Assembly (NCBI GenBank): GCA_035541265.1
Contig: DATKNQ010000266.1
Span: 6,828 to 70,827, forward strand
Reading direction: 5' to 3'
DNA from: Bog-159 sp035541265
GTDB taxonomy: Bacteria > Acidobacteriota > Terriglobia > Bryobacterales > Bryobacteraceae
DNA length: 64,000 nt
In this document: positions 42,621-51,173 of the stretch, piece by piece
Layout: each line of letters starts with the position of its first letter
Position numbering within the stretch: position 1 is the first letter of the stretch
Position numbers and translations under genes: made by a program
The notes under the pieces: model-generated
What the model saw: the letters and a program-made list of their open reading frames with translations, nothing else
Told to the model about the DNA's origin: nothing
Databases searched by the model: none

Positions 42621-44684
42621 ATGACCAACGAAGAACTCGACCAGCTTTCGATCAACACCATCCGCACCCTCTCGATCGATGCGGTGCAGAAAGCCAACTC
42701 CGGACATCCCGGCGCTCCCATGGCGCTGGCACCGGTGGCTTACACGGTCTGGCAGCATTTCCTGCGATTCTGCCCGGAAGATCCGATCTGGCCGAATCGC
42801 GATCGCTTCGTGCTTTCCAACGGCCACGCCTCGATGCTGCTTTACTCTCTGCTGCACCTCACCGGCGTGAAGACCGTCAATCCACAATACGAAACGCTCG
42901 GCGAACTGGCCGTCAAACTCGAGGATATCGAGCGCTTCCGCCAGCTTGACAGCAAGTGCCCCGGACATCCGGAATACCGTTGGACCTCGGGCGTCGAAAC
43001 CACTACCGGCCCGCTGGGCCAGGGTGTCGGCAATAGCGTGGGGATGGCCATGGCGCGCTGGTGGATCGCGCAGCATTTCAACCGGCCCGGCTTCGAGATG
43101 TTCGATTACGACGTGTACGTGATCTGCGGCGATGGCGACATGATGGAAGGCATTTCGAGCGAGGCCGCTTCGCTGGCGGGCCATCATCGCCTCTCGAATC
43201 TCTGCTGGATCTACGACAACAACAAGATCACGATTGAAGGCCATACGGCGCTGGCATTCAGCGAAGACGTGGCCACCCGTTTCATCGCGTACGGATGGAA
43301 CGTGACGCGCGTAAGCGACGCGAATAACCTGGAGATGCTCGAGCGCGCGCTGCAAATTTTCAAGAGCACGACTGACCGGCCCACGCTGATCATCGTCGAC
43401 AGCCACATCGCCTACGGCGCGCCGCACAAGCAGGACACCAGCGGCGCCCACGGCGAGCCGCTGGGCGAGGAGGAAGTGCGGCTGGCCAAGCGCGCCTACG
43501 GATGGCCCGAAGACGCCAAGTTCCTGGTCCCCGACGGTGTGCGCGAACATTTTCGCGAGGGCATGGGCCAGCGCGGCCAGCAACTGCGCGACGCCTGGAT
43601 GAAGCGCTTCGAGGAATACAAAGCCGAGCACCCGGACCTGGCCGATCAACTCTACCGCATGCTGCACCGCCAGTTGCCCGAAGACTGGGATCACGATTTG
43701 CCCTCGTTTCCGCCGGATGCCAAAGGCCTGGCGACGCGCGATTCTTCCGGCCGCGTGCTGAACAAGATCGCCTGGAACATTCCGTGGCTGATCGGCGGCG
43801 CGGCAGACCTGTTCCCGTCCACCAAGACGCGGCTGACTTTCGAGCGGGCCGGCGATTTCGAATATGACGATCGCGGCGGCCGCAACATGCACTTCGGCAT
43901 TCGTGAGCATGCCATGGGCGCCATCGTCAACGGGCTGGCGCTTTCGAAGATCCGAGCCTACGGTTCGACGTTCCTGATCTTCAGCGATTACATGAAGCCG
44001 GCTGTGCGGCTCAGCTCCATCATGGATCTGCCGGTGATTTACATCTACACGCACGACTCGATCGGGGTGGGCGAAGACGGGCCGACACACCAGCCGATCG
44101 AGCAACTGGCTTCGCTGCGCGCCGTGCCGGGGCTGGTCACGCTGCGGCCTGCGGATGCCAACGAGGTGGTGGAGTGTTGGCGGTTCGCCATGAGGCAGCG
44201 CCATCAGCCGGTGGCGCTGATTCTGACGCGCCAGGCCGTGCCGACACTGGACCGTTCGAGGTACGCGGCAGCGTCGGGAGTTGAGAAGGGAGCGTACATC
44301 CTGGCCGATTCCGACGGATTGCCCGACGTGCTATTGCTTGCGACCGGCAGCGAAGTCTCGCTCTGCGTGCAGGCGTACGAGCAGCTCAAAGGCGAGGGCG
44401 TGAAGGCGCGCGTCGTGAGCATGCCGAGCTGGGAGCTATTCGAGCGGCAGCCGGCTGAATATCGCGAAGCCGTTTTGCCAGCGCGGGTGACTGCGCGGGT
44501 GGCGGTTGAGCAGGCGTCGGTTCTCGGATGGGATCGTTATGTGGGTCCGTCCGGACGCATGATCGGCATGCACACTTTCGGGGCGTCCGCGCCTTTGAAA
44601 GAGGTGCAGAAGAAGTTCGGTTTCGTGCCCGAAACCGTCACGGCTGCGGTCCGTGAGCTGCTTGCGGTGAGCGTCCCACGCTAG
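42621..44684 (+). CDS. tkt: Transketolase
   Basis: A 687-aa thiamine-diphosphate enzyme of the pentose phosphate pathway. The start ATG follows GGAGG at 42601-42605. Visible motifs are NSGHPGAPMALAPVAYTVW, LSNGHASMLLY, the ThDP motif CGDGDMMEGISSEAASLAGH, and in the second half IREHAMGAIVNGLAL and HDSIGVGEDGPTHQPIEQLA. Full length with all three domains. It ends tail-to-tail with the next gene, sharing the bases of its stop codon. Confidence 0.96.
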   Translation: MTNEELDQLSINTIRTLSIDAVQKANSGHPGAPMALAPVAYTVWQHFLRFCPEDPIWPNRDRFVLSNGHASMLLYSLLHLTGVKTVNPQYETLGELAVKLEDIERFRQLDSKCPGHPEYRWTSGVETTTGPLGQGVGNSVGMAMARWWIAQHFNRPGFEMFDYDVYVICGDGDMMEGISSEAASLAGHHRLSNLCWIYDNNKITIEGHTALAFSEDVATRFIAYGWNVTRVSDANNLEMLERALQIFKSTTDRPTLIIVDSHIAYGAPHKQDTSGAHGEPLGEEEVRLAKRAYGWPEDAKFLVPDGVREHFREGMGQRGQQLRDAWMKRFEEYKAEHPDLADQLYRMLHRQLPEDWDHDLPSFPPDAKGLATRDSSGRVLNKIAWNIPWLIGGAADLFPSTKTRLTFERAGDFEYDDRGGRNMHFGIREHAMGAIVNGLALSKIRAYGSTFLIFSDYMKPAVRLSSIMDLPVIYIYTHDSIGVGEDGPTHQPIEQLASLRAVPGLVTLRPADANEVVECWRFAMRQRHQPVALILTRQAVPTLDRSRYAAASGVEKGAYILADSDGLPDVLLLATGSEVSLCVQAYEQLKGEGVKARVVSMPSWELFERQPAEYREAVLPARVTARVAVEQASVLGWDRYVGPSGRMIGMHTFGASAPLKEVQKKFGFVPETVTAAVRELLAVSVPR

Positions 44685-44986
44685 CTGGTACTCGCCTGCG
44701 ATAAATTCATTTGCGACTGATAAGCGCCCAGCACCTGCTGCAACAGGTTGTCGATCAGCGTGCTGGACGCCAAGCCGCTGGTTACGTCGGCCGGTTGCAG
44801 TAATGCCGCCGCCAGTGAGTTGTTGAGGAAGCTCTGTAAGCTGCCTTGCGATTGGAGCGCCTGTACCTCCGCCGTGCTGCTGACCCCGTTGGTGTCGCCG
44901 GTCGAACTGGCCTCGGATAAAGTGGTGTTCAAGTTCTGATAGGCGCTCGGATCCAGGTAACTCAGTGGACTTATCGAACTGGCCAT
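44681..44986 (-). CDS. Small Ser/Leu/Gln-rich hypothetical protein
   Basis: A 101-aa protein with a strong AGGAGG ribosome site 9 bases before the ATG, which supports real translation. The sequence is rich in Ser, Leu, Gln and Asn, lacks Cys and Trp, and has no signal peptide or membrane helix. A helical C-terminal half (SFLNNSLAAALLQP, then NLLQQVLGAYQSQM) could be amphipathic. The style resembles secreted or filament-type proteins, but no family was recognised. Confidence 0.6.
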   Translation of the reverse strand: MASSISPLSYLDPSAYQNLNTTLSEASSTGDTNGVSSTAEVQALQSQGSLQSFLNNSLAAALLQPADVTSGLASSTLIDNLLQQVLGAYQSQMNLSQASTS

Positions 44987-45033
44987 AGTGCGCCTCCTGT
45001 TTGCCTTATCGGCCGGGAGCGTACAAATCTGCG

Positions 45034-45678
45034 TCAGTGCGCCGAGTACTGTTCTTGCGGCGCGTTCAGCTTGATGTCGATGTTGTTCTCCGGCTGATCC
45101 ACGTCGAAGTTCTTTCCGAAGGTCTGATAGCCCTTGGCAATCACCTGGATCAGCACCGTGCCGCGCGGAATCTCGGGCACTTTCGCGATGCCCTCCTGGT
45201 TGGTACGCATCTCCCAGGTCGAGCGCAGTTTGTGGCCCAACTCGATGATGGAGCGGCCTCGCACGAACCGGACCACCACATCAGCACTTTCGATCGGCCT
45301 GCCGCCCTGCGTGGTAACGTGCACGTTCAGCCTCGCCAATCCGGACCCGAGCTTGACCTCGAGGGTCTGAGCCTCGTCATGCACTTCGAAAGTCTGGCTG
45401 AAGGGCTCGTGTTCATCGGCGCTGACCTCGACCTCCACAGTGCCTTGCGGTACGGTCTCTTCGCCGGTCGCTCGCGCGATCCCATCCACGTTCGAGTGGG
45501 CCCTCCATCGCACGCTGGCCTTCTTGCCTTTGACCGACTTCACAGTGACTTCAGCGTGCTCGATCGGTGCGCCGGCTTCGGTCGTCACATGTACAGTGAT
45601 CTTTGCCGCCGGTGTGTGCGCCGCAAACGCGGCAGCGCACAGCCACCCTGCCGTCAGAAGCCCAAAGCGATAACGCAT
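45034..45678 (-). CDS. Exported protein with two carboxypeptidase-regulatory-like domains
   Basis: A 214-aa protein with a signal peptide (about 1-20). Two similar repeats follow: TVHVTTEAGAPIEHAEVTVK at about 27 and NVHVTTQGGRPIESADVVVR at about 118. Each is followed by a G-I-A segment and a G-T-V-x-V/I strand. This is the beta-sandwich pattern of CarboxypepD_reg-like domains, common in acidobacterial secreted proteins. Function unknown; probably binding or structural. Confidence 0.72.
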   Translation of the reverse strand: MRYRFGLLTAGWLCAAAFAAHTPAAKITVHVTTEAGAPIEHAEVTVKSVKGKKASVRWRAHSNVDGIARATGEETVPQGTVEVEVSADEHEPFSQTFEVHDEAQTLEVKLGSGLARLNVHVTTQGGRPIESADVVVRFVRGRSIIELGHKLRSTWEMRTNQEGIAKVPEIPRGTVLIQVIAKGYQTFGKNFDVDQPENNIDIKLNAPQEQYSAH

Positions 45679-45701
45679 TCCTCGATTATGACATGTCCTC
45701 T

Positions 45702-47000
45702 TCAGGCGATATCGGGAAGCAGGAAGCGCGCGGGATGCCCGCTCGCGCGCGCCACCGCCTCAGCCGCCAGATAGCCGCTGCGCACCGCGCCTTCCATGGT
45801 GGCCGGCCAGCCGGAGCGCGTCCAATCGCCGGCCAGAAACAGATCCGGACGGCCGGTTGCGGCCGGCGGGCGAAGTTCTTCCGCGCCGGGCGCGGCCGAA
45901 AACGTCGCGCGCATTTCCTTGATCACGTGCGCCTTTTCGAGCTTAGCCTGGCGGACCAGCGGGAAAAACTCGCCCAGCTCGGCGAGCGCCAACGCGATGA
46001 TCTCGCCGCGGCTGCGGACCGACAAGTCGCGCGAGGCGCTGACCACTAATTGCAGATATCGCCCTTCGGACTTGTTGAACATCCACTGCAGCGTGCGGTC
46101 GAGCAGTGTGGCGTGTGGCAAGCCGGTGACCGGACGGTCGAACCACAGATGAATGCCGGTAATCGGTGAATGCTCGAATGCCGGCGCAGGCAAGCCCAGC
46201 GCGGCCAGCCGCTCAAAGGGCAGCGCGCAGATGTAAGCGTCGGCCGTATGCCGCTCACCCCCGGCCATGATCCCCGCCGCGTCGATCTGTTCCACCGGCG
46301 TGCGCAGGCGCAGTGAAACATCCCCAATGCCGCGCCACTGCTCTGCGCGATAGAGTTCCCCCAACGGGATGGCGGGCACGCCCATCTCGTAGCCATCGGC
46401 GCGCGCCAGAAAGCCCAGCCAGAAAACCTGAAACCCGTGCCGCGCGGCCATGCGGTCGAGATCCTCGTTGATGGCGCTAACCAGCACCTGGCGCCAGAAA
46501 CGCTCGATCGCGCGCGGGGTCTGCCGTTTTTCGAGCAGCCAGTCGAGCATGCTGATACGGTCCAGATCTCCGCGCCGGGTGCGCTCGCGGCGCAGCGCCA
46601 TCAACCCGCGCGCAATGGCCAGCTTATCGCCTGTGCCCAGAAAGCGAATGCGCGCGAACGATTCGGTGAAATGCAACGGCGCCGGAAGCCTACCGCGCCG
46701 CAACGTCGATATTCGTCCGCCGGGCTCGATGAAGTAGAACTCGCGGTAAAAGCGGATGCGGTCGCGGACGCCCAGCCGGCGGTAAAAATCCAGCAGGTTC
46801 ACGCAACAGCGCAGCAGCACGTGCTGGCAGTTATCGATCAGCTCGGAAGTCTCGCCGGACGGCGCCAGGGGAAACGAGGTAGCGCGTCCGCCGAGGAAGG
46901 GGCGCGCTTCGAACACGGCAACTCTGAATCCTTCGCTGCCCAGCGCCGCTGCCGCCGCCAGGCCCGCCAGTCCACCACCGATCACGATTACGCTGGGCAT
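45702..47000 (-). CDS. hpnE: Hydroxysqualene dehydroxylase HpnE
   Basis: A 432-aa FAD-dependent amine-oxidase-like protein. The dinucleotide motif is VIGGGLAGLAAAAAL, then EARPFLGGRATSF and NCQHVLLRCCVNLLDFYRRL, which are typical of squalene-associated desaturase-like HpnE. With HpnC and HpnD it makes squalene from farnesyl diphosphate for hopanoids. hpnC and hpnD are not in the window. The gene before it (DUF3467-like) overlaps its start by 13 bases. Confidence 0.9.
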   Translation of the reverse strand: MPSVIVIGGGLAGLAAAAALGSEGFRVAVFEARPFLGGRATSFPLAPSGETSELIDNCQHVLLRCCVNLLDFYRRLGVRDRIRFYREFYFIEPGGRISTLRRGRLPAPLHFTESFARIRFLGTGDKLAIARGLMALRRERTRRGDLDRISMLDWLLEKRQTPRAIERFWRQVLVSAINEDLDRMAARHGFQVFWLGFLARADGYEMGVPAIPLGELYRAEQWRGIGDVSLRLRTPVEQIDAAGIMAGGERHTADAYICALPFERLAALGLPAPAFEHSPITGIHLWFDRPVTGLPHATLLDRTLQWMFNKSEGRYLQLVVSASRDLSVRSRGEIIALALAELGEFFPLVRQAKLEKAHVIKEMRATFSAAPGAEELRPPAATGRPDLFLAGDWTRSGWPATMEGAVRSGYLAAEAVARASGHPARFLLPDIA

Positions 47001-47353
47001 CGCGAGACTACGGTCAGTTCGACGAGATCGGCAGCTTTAATCACGGCTCGGTGTAAGGCGGATGGGTAGCCTCGAGCGCGTCGATCGGGGACTGGTTCGT
47101 TTGCTATTTCTGGAGGCAGAAGCGCGGGGGCGGGCGCGAGAACCGCAGGGGACAACGCCACCCTTCCGTATTGCGCTTCATAAGCGGCAAGATGGGCTCG
47201 CAGGTAATAGATCATGAGCTTTACGCCGAAGCTGAGCTTCAGGTCCCAGGCACTGAGCTCATAGCAGACATTGTTGGCGCATACGGACACGAAATCTTCG
47301 TCCCGCTCAAGCTGGGGTGACTGCTGTGAGGCTGGGTTGGTGATTTCGGTCAT
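46988..47353 (-). CDS. DUF3467-like small protein
   Basis: A 121-aa protein. The ATG at 47353 follows AGGGAACC and starts MTEITNPASQQS. The core FVSVCANNVCYELSAWDLKL SFG resembles the DUF3467 pattern (a short strand, then a D-F/L-x-L-x-F-G turn). Two helices follow and the end is Pro/Ala-rich. It overlaps hpnE by 13 bases and lies directly after another tiny ORF. Family call is tentative. Confidence 0.6.
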   Translation of the reverse strand: MTEITNPASQQSPQLERDEDFVSVCANNVCYELSAWDLKLSFGVKLMIYYLRAHLAAYEAQYGRVALSPAVLAPAPALLPPEIANEPVPDRRARGYPSALHRAVIKAADLVELTVVSRCPA

Positions 47354-47364
47354 GCTGGTTCCCT

Positions 47365-47598
47365 TTACGCAGCTCGGCCCGAAGTCTGTCTCCTCTTCGT
47401 CCGGAAGCATCCATCTCCACGTCCGCTGGCGGCCTGATGCGCCCCGGGAATCCTTCGCTTCACCGGGGCCGATAGACCGTGTTTACAGCACCAGACCTGG
47501 CTGGCCGACCAACAGTTCGGAGCCGGCGAAAGGGGCTCGGCCGCCAGGAGCGCAGCTTCCGGGTCGATCCTCTCAATTGCGAGCAAATACGCGGCCAT
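47365..47598 (-). CDS. Small hypothetical ORF
   Basis: A 77-codon ORF starting MAAYLLAIERIDPEAALLAA, with an AGGAGA ribosome site 8 bases before its ATG and a stop immediately before the ribosome site of the DUF3467-like gene. The arrangement suggests translational coupling. The C-terminal part is basic and Gly/Arg-rich and could be out of the ancestral frame. Function unknown. Confidence 0.42.
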   Translation of the reverse strand: MAAYLLAIERIDPEAALLAAEPLSPAPNCWSASQVWCCKHGLSAPVKRRIPGAHQAASGRGDGCFRTKRRQTSGRAA

Positions 47599-47776
47599 TT
47601 GCAGAGTCTCCTGGGTTTTCGTATTGCATCTGAATTGGCTTCGCAGCCAGAACCGTCAAATGTGTAAACACCGCGATTAGAGCATTGCGCGATTCCTTCA
47701 TTTGGCCCACAAGACCGGTCCGGACGGCCCAGGCTGGATTCACGTCCGCGGCATCATGAATGATACTCACCATCAT
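47573..47776 (-). CDS. Small hypothetical ORF
   Basis: A 67-codon ORF (MMVSIIHDAADVNPAWAVRT at the start; a hydrophobic helix near ALIAVFTHLTVLAAKP). It overlaps the next ORF by 26 bases. A GGGGAT sequence lies just upstream. It may start instead at the internal Met of MKESRNALIAV. No family recognised. Confidence 0.35.
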   Translation of the reverse strand: MMVSIIHDAADVNPAWAVRTGLVGQMKESRNALIAVFTHLTVLAAKPIQMQYENPGDSANGRVFARN

Positions 47777-47839
47777 ATCCCCACTGGCTCACCACCGTTG
47801 TTTTCCACCGGGCACCGGCGAGATCTGGGTCGTTCGAGA

Positions 47840-47998
47840 TCAGTTCTGCAAGATGGCTGACAACTCCGCGGGCGTCACGATACAAGAGCAGATCGCCGGG
47901 CACGCGTCCGCCACGGAGATCTCCGTGTATCCGTCATCCTCGAGGATCGTCCGGACGTGGTCCGGTCCGATGCAGATGCGGCGGTTCGCAAATGCCAT
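47840..47998 (-). CDS. 52-residue hypothetical protein
   Basis: A short ORF reading MAFANRRICIGPDHVRTILE, then DDGYTEISVADACPAICSCI and VTPAELSAILQN. It has three Cys near its C-terminus (ACPAICSCI), which could bind metal. Amino-acid use looks like real protein, and it lies between two other minus-strand small ORFs, but it has no clear ribosome site. Confidence 0.4.
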   Translation of the reverse strand: MAFANRRICIGPDHVRTILEDDGYTEISVADACPAICSCIVTPAELSAILQN

Positions 47999-48021
47999 GC
48001 CGATGCAGTTGTAAGTTGCAG

Positions 48022-48267
48022 TCAGAGAGCGGCAATCCGTTCGCCGTCCAAACGCCCTTCATCATCCGAATCACGCCCAGGTCTGCAGTGGCTTGCAAGC
48101 AGGTGCACCGGGTTCTCGACCAACGTAATCAGGCACCGTTTCTCGATGGCAATGACCCTCTGCATAAATACGCCTTGCCCTCGGCGGGCGGTGATCAAGG
48201 TATCGCACTCGGTCTCCGATAGACCGGCTGTTCTCTCAACCTGGGCTACGAGATAGAGTTCCACCAC
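48022..48267 (-). CDS. Small hypothetical protein
   Basis: An 81-residue ORF with a GTG start (a second GTG lies one codon upstream). It contains a helical segment (VFMQRVIAIEKRCLITLVEN) and an acidic end (GRDSDDEGRLDGERIAAL). It overlaps the truncated fragment upstream by 22 bases. No family recognised. Confidence 0.45.
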   Translation of the reverse strand: MVELYLVAQVERTAGLSETECDTLITARRGQGVFMQRVIAIEKRCLITLVENPVHLLASHCRPGRDSDDEGRLDGERIAAL

Positions 48268-48461
48268 TCGATGCCTGCGTTGCCAACCTGCGCACTGATT
48301 TCCGGCCTGACGTGAAACGTGCCTACCCTGATTGAAGCGGCTTCCGCGCCGATCAGCTCGATCAAGACATGAGCGAACTCTTCTGGCAGCCCGGTCAGAT
48401 AGGGCCCTCGCTTCCCGTCGCCTTTGCGCTGCAGCGGTGAATCGGCAGCAAGGCTTGGGTT
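48246..48461 (-). pseudogene. 3' remnant of a gene cut by the IS630 element
   Basis: A reading frame with no start codon runs from the IS boundary to a TAG at 48248-48246. It reads SPLQRKGDGKRGPYLTGLPE, then EFAHVLIELIGAEAASIRVG and EISAQVGNAGIEWWNSIS at the end. It is open for 71 codons and is protein-like. The frame stops being readable exactly at the insertion element, so the 5' part was probably lost on insertion; it is not in the right flank in an obvious continuing frame. Confidence 0.45.
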
Positions 48462-48462
48462 A
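48461..48462. repeat. TA target duplication, left side
   Basis: The TA next to the left inverted repeat pairs with a TA at 49601-49602. IS630-Tc1-mariner elements insert at TA and duplicate it. Confidence 0.75.
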
Positions 48463-48494
48463 GCTAGTGGTGTGAGTCATAAGTATCGCTATAT
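48463..48494 (+). repeat. Left terminal inverted repeat of the IS630 element
   Basis: A 32-bp imperfect repeat beginning GCTAGTGGTGTGA and ending TCGCTATAT, pairing with 49569-49600. Mismatches are at repeat positions 14, 15, 21 and 23. Confidence 0.85.
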
Positions 48495-49496
48495 TAAATC
48501 CACTTGTCCCAGCGATACGGCTTCGGGTGTTCGTTGAGGTAGTCGATCCCGTCGAGGAGATGCTTCGCGATCTCGGAGGGCGTCTTGAGGTCCGTGTTTT
48601 GAAGGGCGGTTTTCTGAAGAACCAAGAACCATGGCTCAATGAGATTTAGCCATGAGGCGTTCGTCGGCGTCCAGGCGAATTCGAGGTTGGTGGGCTTGGG
48701 CTGCCATAAATTCAAGGCCTTCTTGTGGGCGCTGAAGTTGTCCCAGACCAAGTAGATTTTGCCTTGCGTGCTGTAGCGCGGCAGCACAGTGTTTTGCAGG
48801 AAGGCGAGCACCGCGTCGCCGGTCTTGCATTCGTGAGGTAGCCCTATACCTTGGCCGGTATGTGGGGCGAAAGCGCCGAGCAGTTGAATCGGCCGGGACT
48901 TGTGATAACGGTCGGAGCGGCGGGCTGGCCTTTACCCCAACTGCGCCCTCCGCGCGGGATCGTTGCCAGGGGTCCAATTTCGTCCACGCAGGCCACGGTT
49001 CCGTCATGCGGCGCGTGGCGATAGAGCCTTACGATTTTGTTTTTTTTGCTTCGAAGTCCGGATCCTGACTCTCGCACCACGTCTGTCCGTCGCGGAAATG
49101 AAAACCCTCCTGGCGAAGGCGCCGGCGGATCGTTGAGCGGGTAATGGTCCCCAGACCCGATTGCCGGCGTAAGTATTCCTGAAGTTTCGGCAGCGACCAT
49201 GTCGTGAACTTCAGGCCGAGGTCCTTGGGTGGCGCTGCCGCCACCTTGATCACTTCGGTCGTGACGTCGTTTCCATACACTCGGGGCCGACCGGATTTTG
49301 GATGATCCGAAAGTCCCGCTACACCGGTCTCTCGGAAGCGCTTCACCCAGGTATGGGCGTTGGTGTAGTGGAGCCCGACCCACTCGCTAGCCTCCGCCAG
49401 CGACGCGCCGCCAGCCAGCAGCCAGATCAACTCGCTACGCTGCCGAAGACCGGATGGGCTGCTCCGCGACCGGAGGACCTGCTGCAATTCAACCAA
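48494..49496 (-). pseudogene. IS630-family DDE transposase, frame-split
   Basis: The N-terminal frame (49029-49496) has the HTH region (SELIWLLAGGASLAEASEWV, then RFRETGVAGLSDHPKSGRPR). At an A8 run (49041-49048) this frame ends soon after, while the -1 frame continues with KKNKIVRLYRHAP and the first catalytic Asp in CVDEIGPL. That frame in turn becomes non-homologous near 48915-48930; homology resumes in a third frame with RRSDRYHKSRPIQLLGAFAP, the second Asp in YLVWDNFSAHK and the Glu in WLNLIEPWF. The A8 shift may be programmed, as in other IS630 members; the second looks like a mutation, so the enzyme is probably inactive. Confidence 0.85.
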
Positions 49497-49568
49497 TTAG
49501 CTGCCTTTGAGGCGCGGGAAATCAAGAGAACGTGGCATGCTTTCAAAGTAGCATGCCACGCATTCTGT

Positions 49569-49600
49569 ATATAGCGAGATTTATGGATCACACCACTAGC
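49569..49600 (-). repeat. Right terminal inverted repeat of the IS630 element
   Basis: Read on the minus strand it begins GCTAGTGGTGTGATCC and ends CTCGCTATAT, matching the left end at 48463-48494. It is followed by the TA duplicate at 49601-49602. Confidence 0.85.
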
Positions 49601-49611
49601 TACAAACTCGA

Positions 49612-50718
49612 TTAGGGTGCAGTTCCCGTGTTGGTCTGCACCCAACTGGAGCAGCTAATCCCTTTTGTGGGTGTGGTAAGCGTGGAGAGAACCCCGACTA
49701 CGCCTTCCGCGGCTAGAGGGTATTCCTGCGGAATGGGCACCGGCGGGACGGTTTTTTGCTGGGATACGGAGAAGAGGGGAACCATGCTGTTTTGATAGGT
49801 TAGCCAAGCGTTCCAGGTGGCCGCGCTATTGGTCCCGACGGTGAAATTCATCATTAGTGTGCCAGATGCCGCGTCGTATTGGAGTTTGTCCGTTAGGGTA
49901 CAGGGCGGGTAGCCCGACCCACACTTGCCGGACAGGCACGAGACGGTCATAGTGTAGCTGGTGGTCAGGTTGTACCCCGCTTCGTAGACGAGCACTAGGA
50001 CCGCGCCGTTTTGAGGCGGGGTGAAATTGATCTTAACGGTGAGGACGCCAGCGAAGGAATTGGTGCACCCCGATCCGGCCGTGGTGCCGTTGGGAAAATA
50101 CGCCACGATACACAGGTTTGCTGGGTAGCCGCTGCCGCCGGTCATGGTAGCGGAGGCGCCGTAATTGCCGGTGGTAAGGCCCTCGAATGTGAAGGCAGGT
50201 GAGTCTGCCAGAGGGATCTGACCGGAGACCGCGGTTCCGAGCGTGAGTTGTTGCGCGTCCGGGGGAACTGGGTGGAGGCGTTCCAGTGACGTCCCGTAGC
50301 TGAGGGTTCCAGTTTCAACCTCCGTTACCACCATAGTGTAGAGACCACTCACGGTCAGTTGCTGCACGGCCACGACCGAGGCCACGCCGGCGAAACTGTT
50401 GCTACACCCGTAAAAGATCTGCGTCGAAGTAGGATCAAGCAGTTGTAAGCAGATGTTCTGGGGGTACCCGCTACTGGCCATCACCGCAACAAGTTGATAG
50501 ATGTCCCCGCTCGTTGCGCTGAACCGAAAGGAATCGACATCTCCGGGGGTGGAGAGCACACAGTTGGTACCGGCAAAGACATCGCCGGAGGTTATGGGCA
50601 CGTTCGCAGCGGGCTCAATGGGGCAGTTCGCGACCCCAGCCAGCGCGGCGTGGGGGACGAACAGGAGCCCAAGAAGCACTGGGGTGAGGGGCAGCATAAA
50701 CTTGGTTGATACTCGCAT
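49612..50718 (-). CDS. Exported Cys-containing protein with two pre-peptidase-C-like repeats
   Basis: A 368-aa secreted protein. The ATG at 50718 follows AAGGAG and starts a signal peptide (MRVSTKFMLPLTPVLLGLLF, cleavage near residue 27). Two similar beta-rich modules follow, each with SGYPxN(I/L)C and a C-x-NSFAGV segment; they resemble PPC-type domains. The last 100 residues differ and contain a CSSW motif. The stop lies 11 bases from the IS630 element, so the gene is intact. Function unknown. Confidence 0.7.
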   Translation of the reverse strand: MRVSTKFMLPLTPVLLGLLFVPHAALAGVANCPIEPAANVPITSGDVFAGTNCVLSTPGDVDSFRFSATSGDIYQLVAVMASSGYPQNICLQLLDPTSTQIFYGCSNSFAGVASVVAVQQLTVSGLYTMVVTEVETGTLSYGTSLERLHPVPPDAQQLTLGTAVSGQIPLADSPAFTFEGLTTGNYGASATMTGGSGYPANLCIVAYFPNGTTAGSGCTNSFAGVLTVKINFTPPQNGAVLVLVYEAGYNLTTSYTMTVSCLSGKCGSGYPPCTLTDKLQYDAASGTLMMNFTVGTNSAATWNAWLTYQNSMVPLFSVSQQKTVPPVPIPQEYPLAAEGVVGVLSTLTTPTKGISCSSWVQTNTGTAP

Positions 50719-51173
50719 GACGTTCTCCTTGAACGGGATTGTGATCTTGGCCAGAATTTCCCATTTTGGCATCCCAGACTGTGAGGAACTATACTCCCGT
50801 CTGCCTCAGTTAACAAGTTCAGAACCTACAGTACGTCTCAAACACCGCCATCCTGCCTTGTATCTACGGTAAATAGACAGCTCTACGAGAGGCGGCGCCT
50901 TGTGAAAATCAGTTTGGCCATGCTGCGGTCGTAACCCAGGTGGTTTGTGGTGACTCGCGGACTCGTCGTGTCTCGCGCGTCTCGCTCCAGTTCATGCGGA
51001 CCAGGACACGGCTCGCTACCAGTGTCTGATTTTGGGACGCCGTGTCGCGCTTGCGGTCAGGCGCGAATTGGCCAAAAGTAAGTATCGCCTTGCCAGCGCA
51101 GGACTTACAGACCGCGAACGATTGGCACACTAACTGTTCTATCGAGATCCCGTCATACCAGTTGAGGCAAATC
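50719..51173. other. 455-base stretch without a recognised gene
   Basis: This divergent gap separates the secreted protein and the receiver-phosphatase gene. Open frames exist on both strands but have no family-like sequence. A TTGGCAC sequence at 51121-51128 resembles a -24 element, but the matching -12 GC is missing. No terminator or RNA structure was recognised. Confidence 0.5.

Larger units (their letters stand above)
48463..49600 (-). mobile_element. IS630-family insertion sequence, complete, 1138 bp
   Basis: The ends are imperfect inverted repeats: GCTAGTGGTGTGAGTCATAA at the left matches GCTAGTGGTGTGATCCATAA read inward from the right, and the match continues through TCGCTATAT (28 of 32 positions by eye). 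TA dinucleotides flank both ends. Inside lies a minus-strand IS630-type transposase split over several frames. It separates a secreted-protein gene (stop 11 bases to the right) from a truncated ORF on the left. Confidence 0.88.

Noticed and set aside
42555..44204. A 549-codon open frame on the minus strand
   Set aside because: It lies fully antisense to transketolase and shows no family motif; long antisense frames are common in GC-rich DNA.
51121..51145. A TTGGCAC sequence as a sigma-54 promoter before the receiver-phosphatase gene
   Set aside because: The -12 position reads GT instead of the near-invariant GC.
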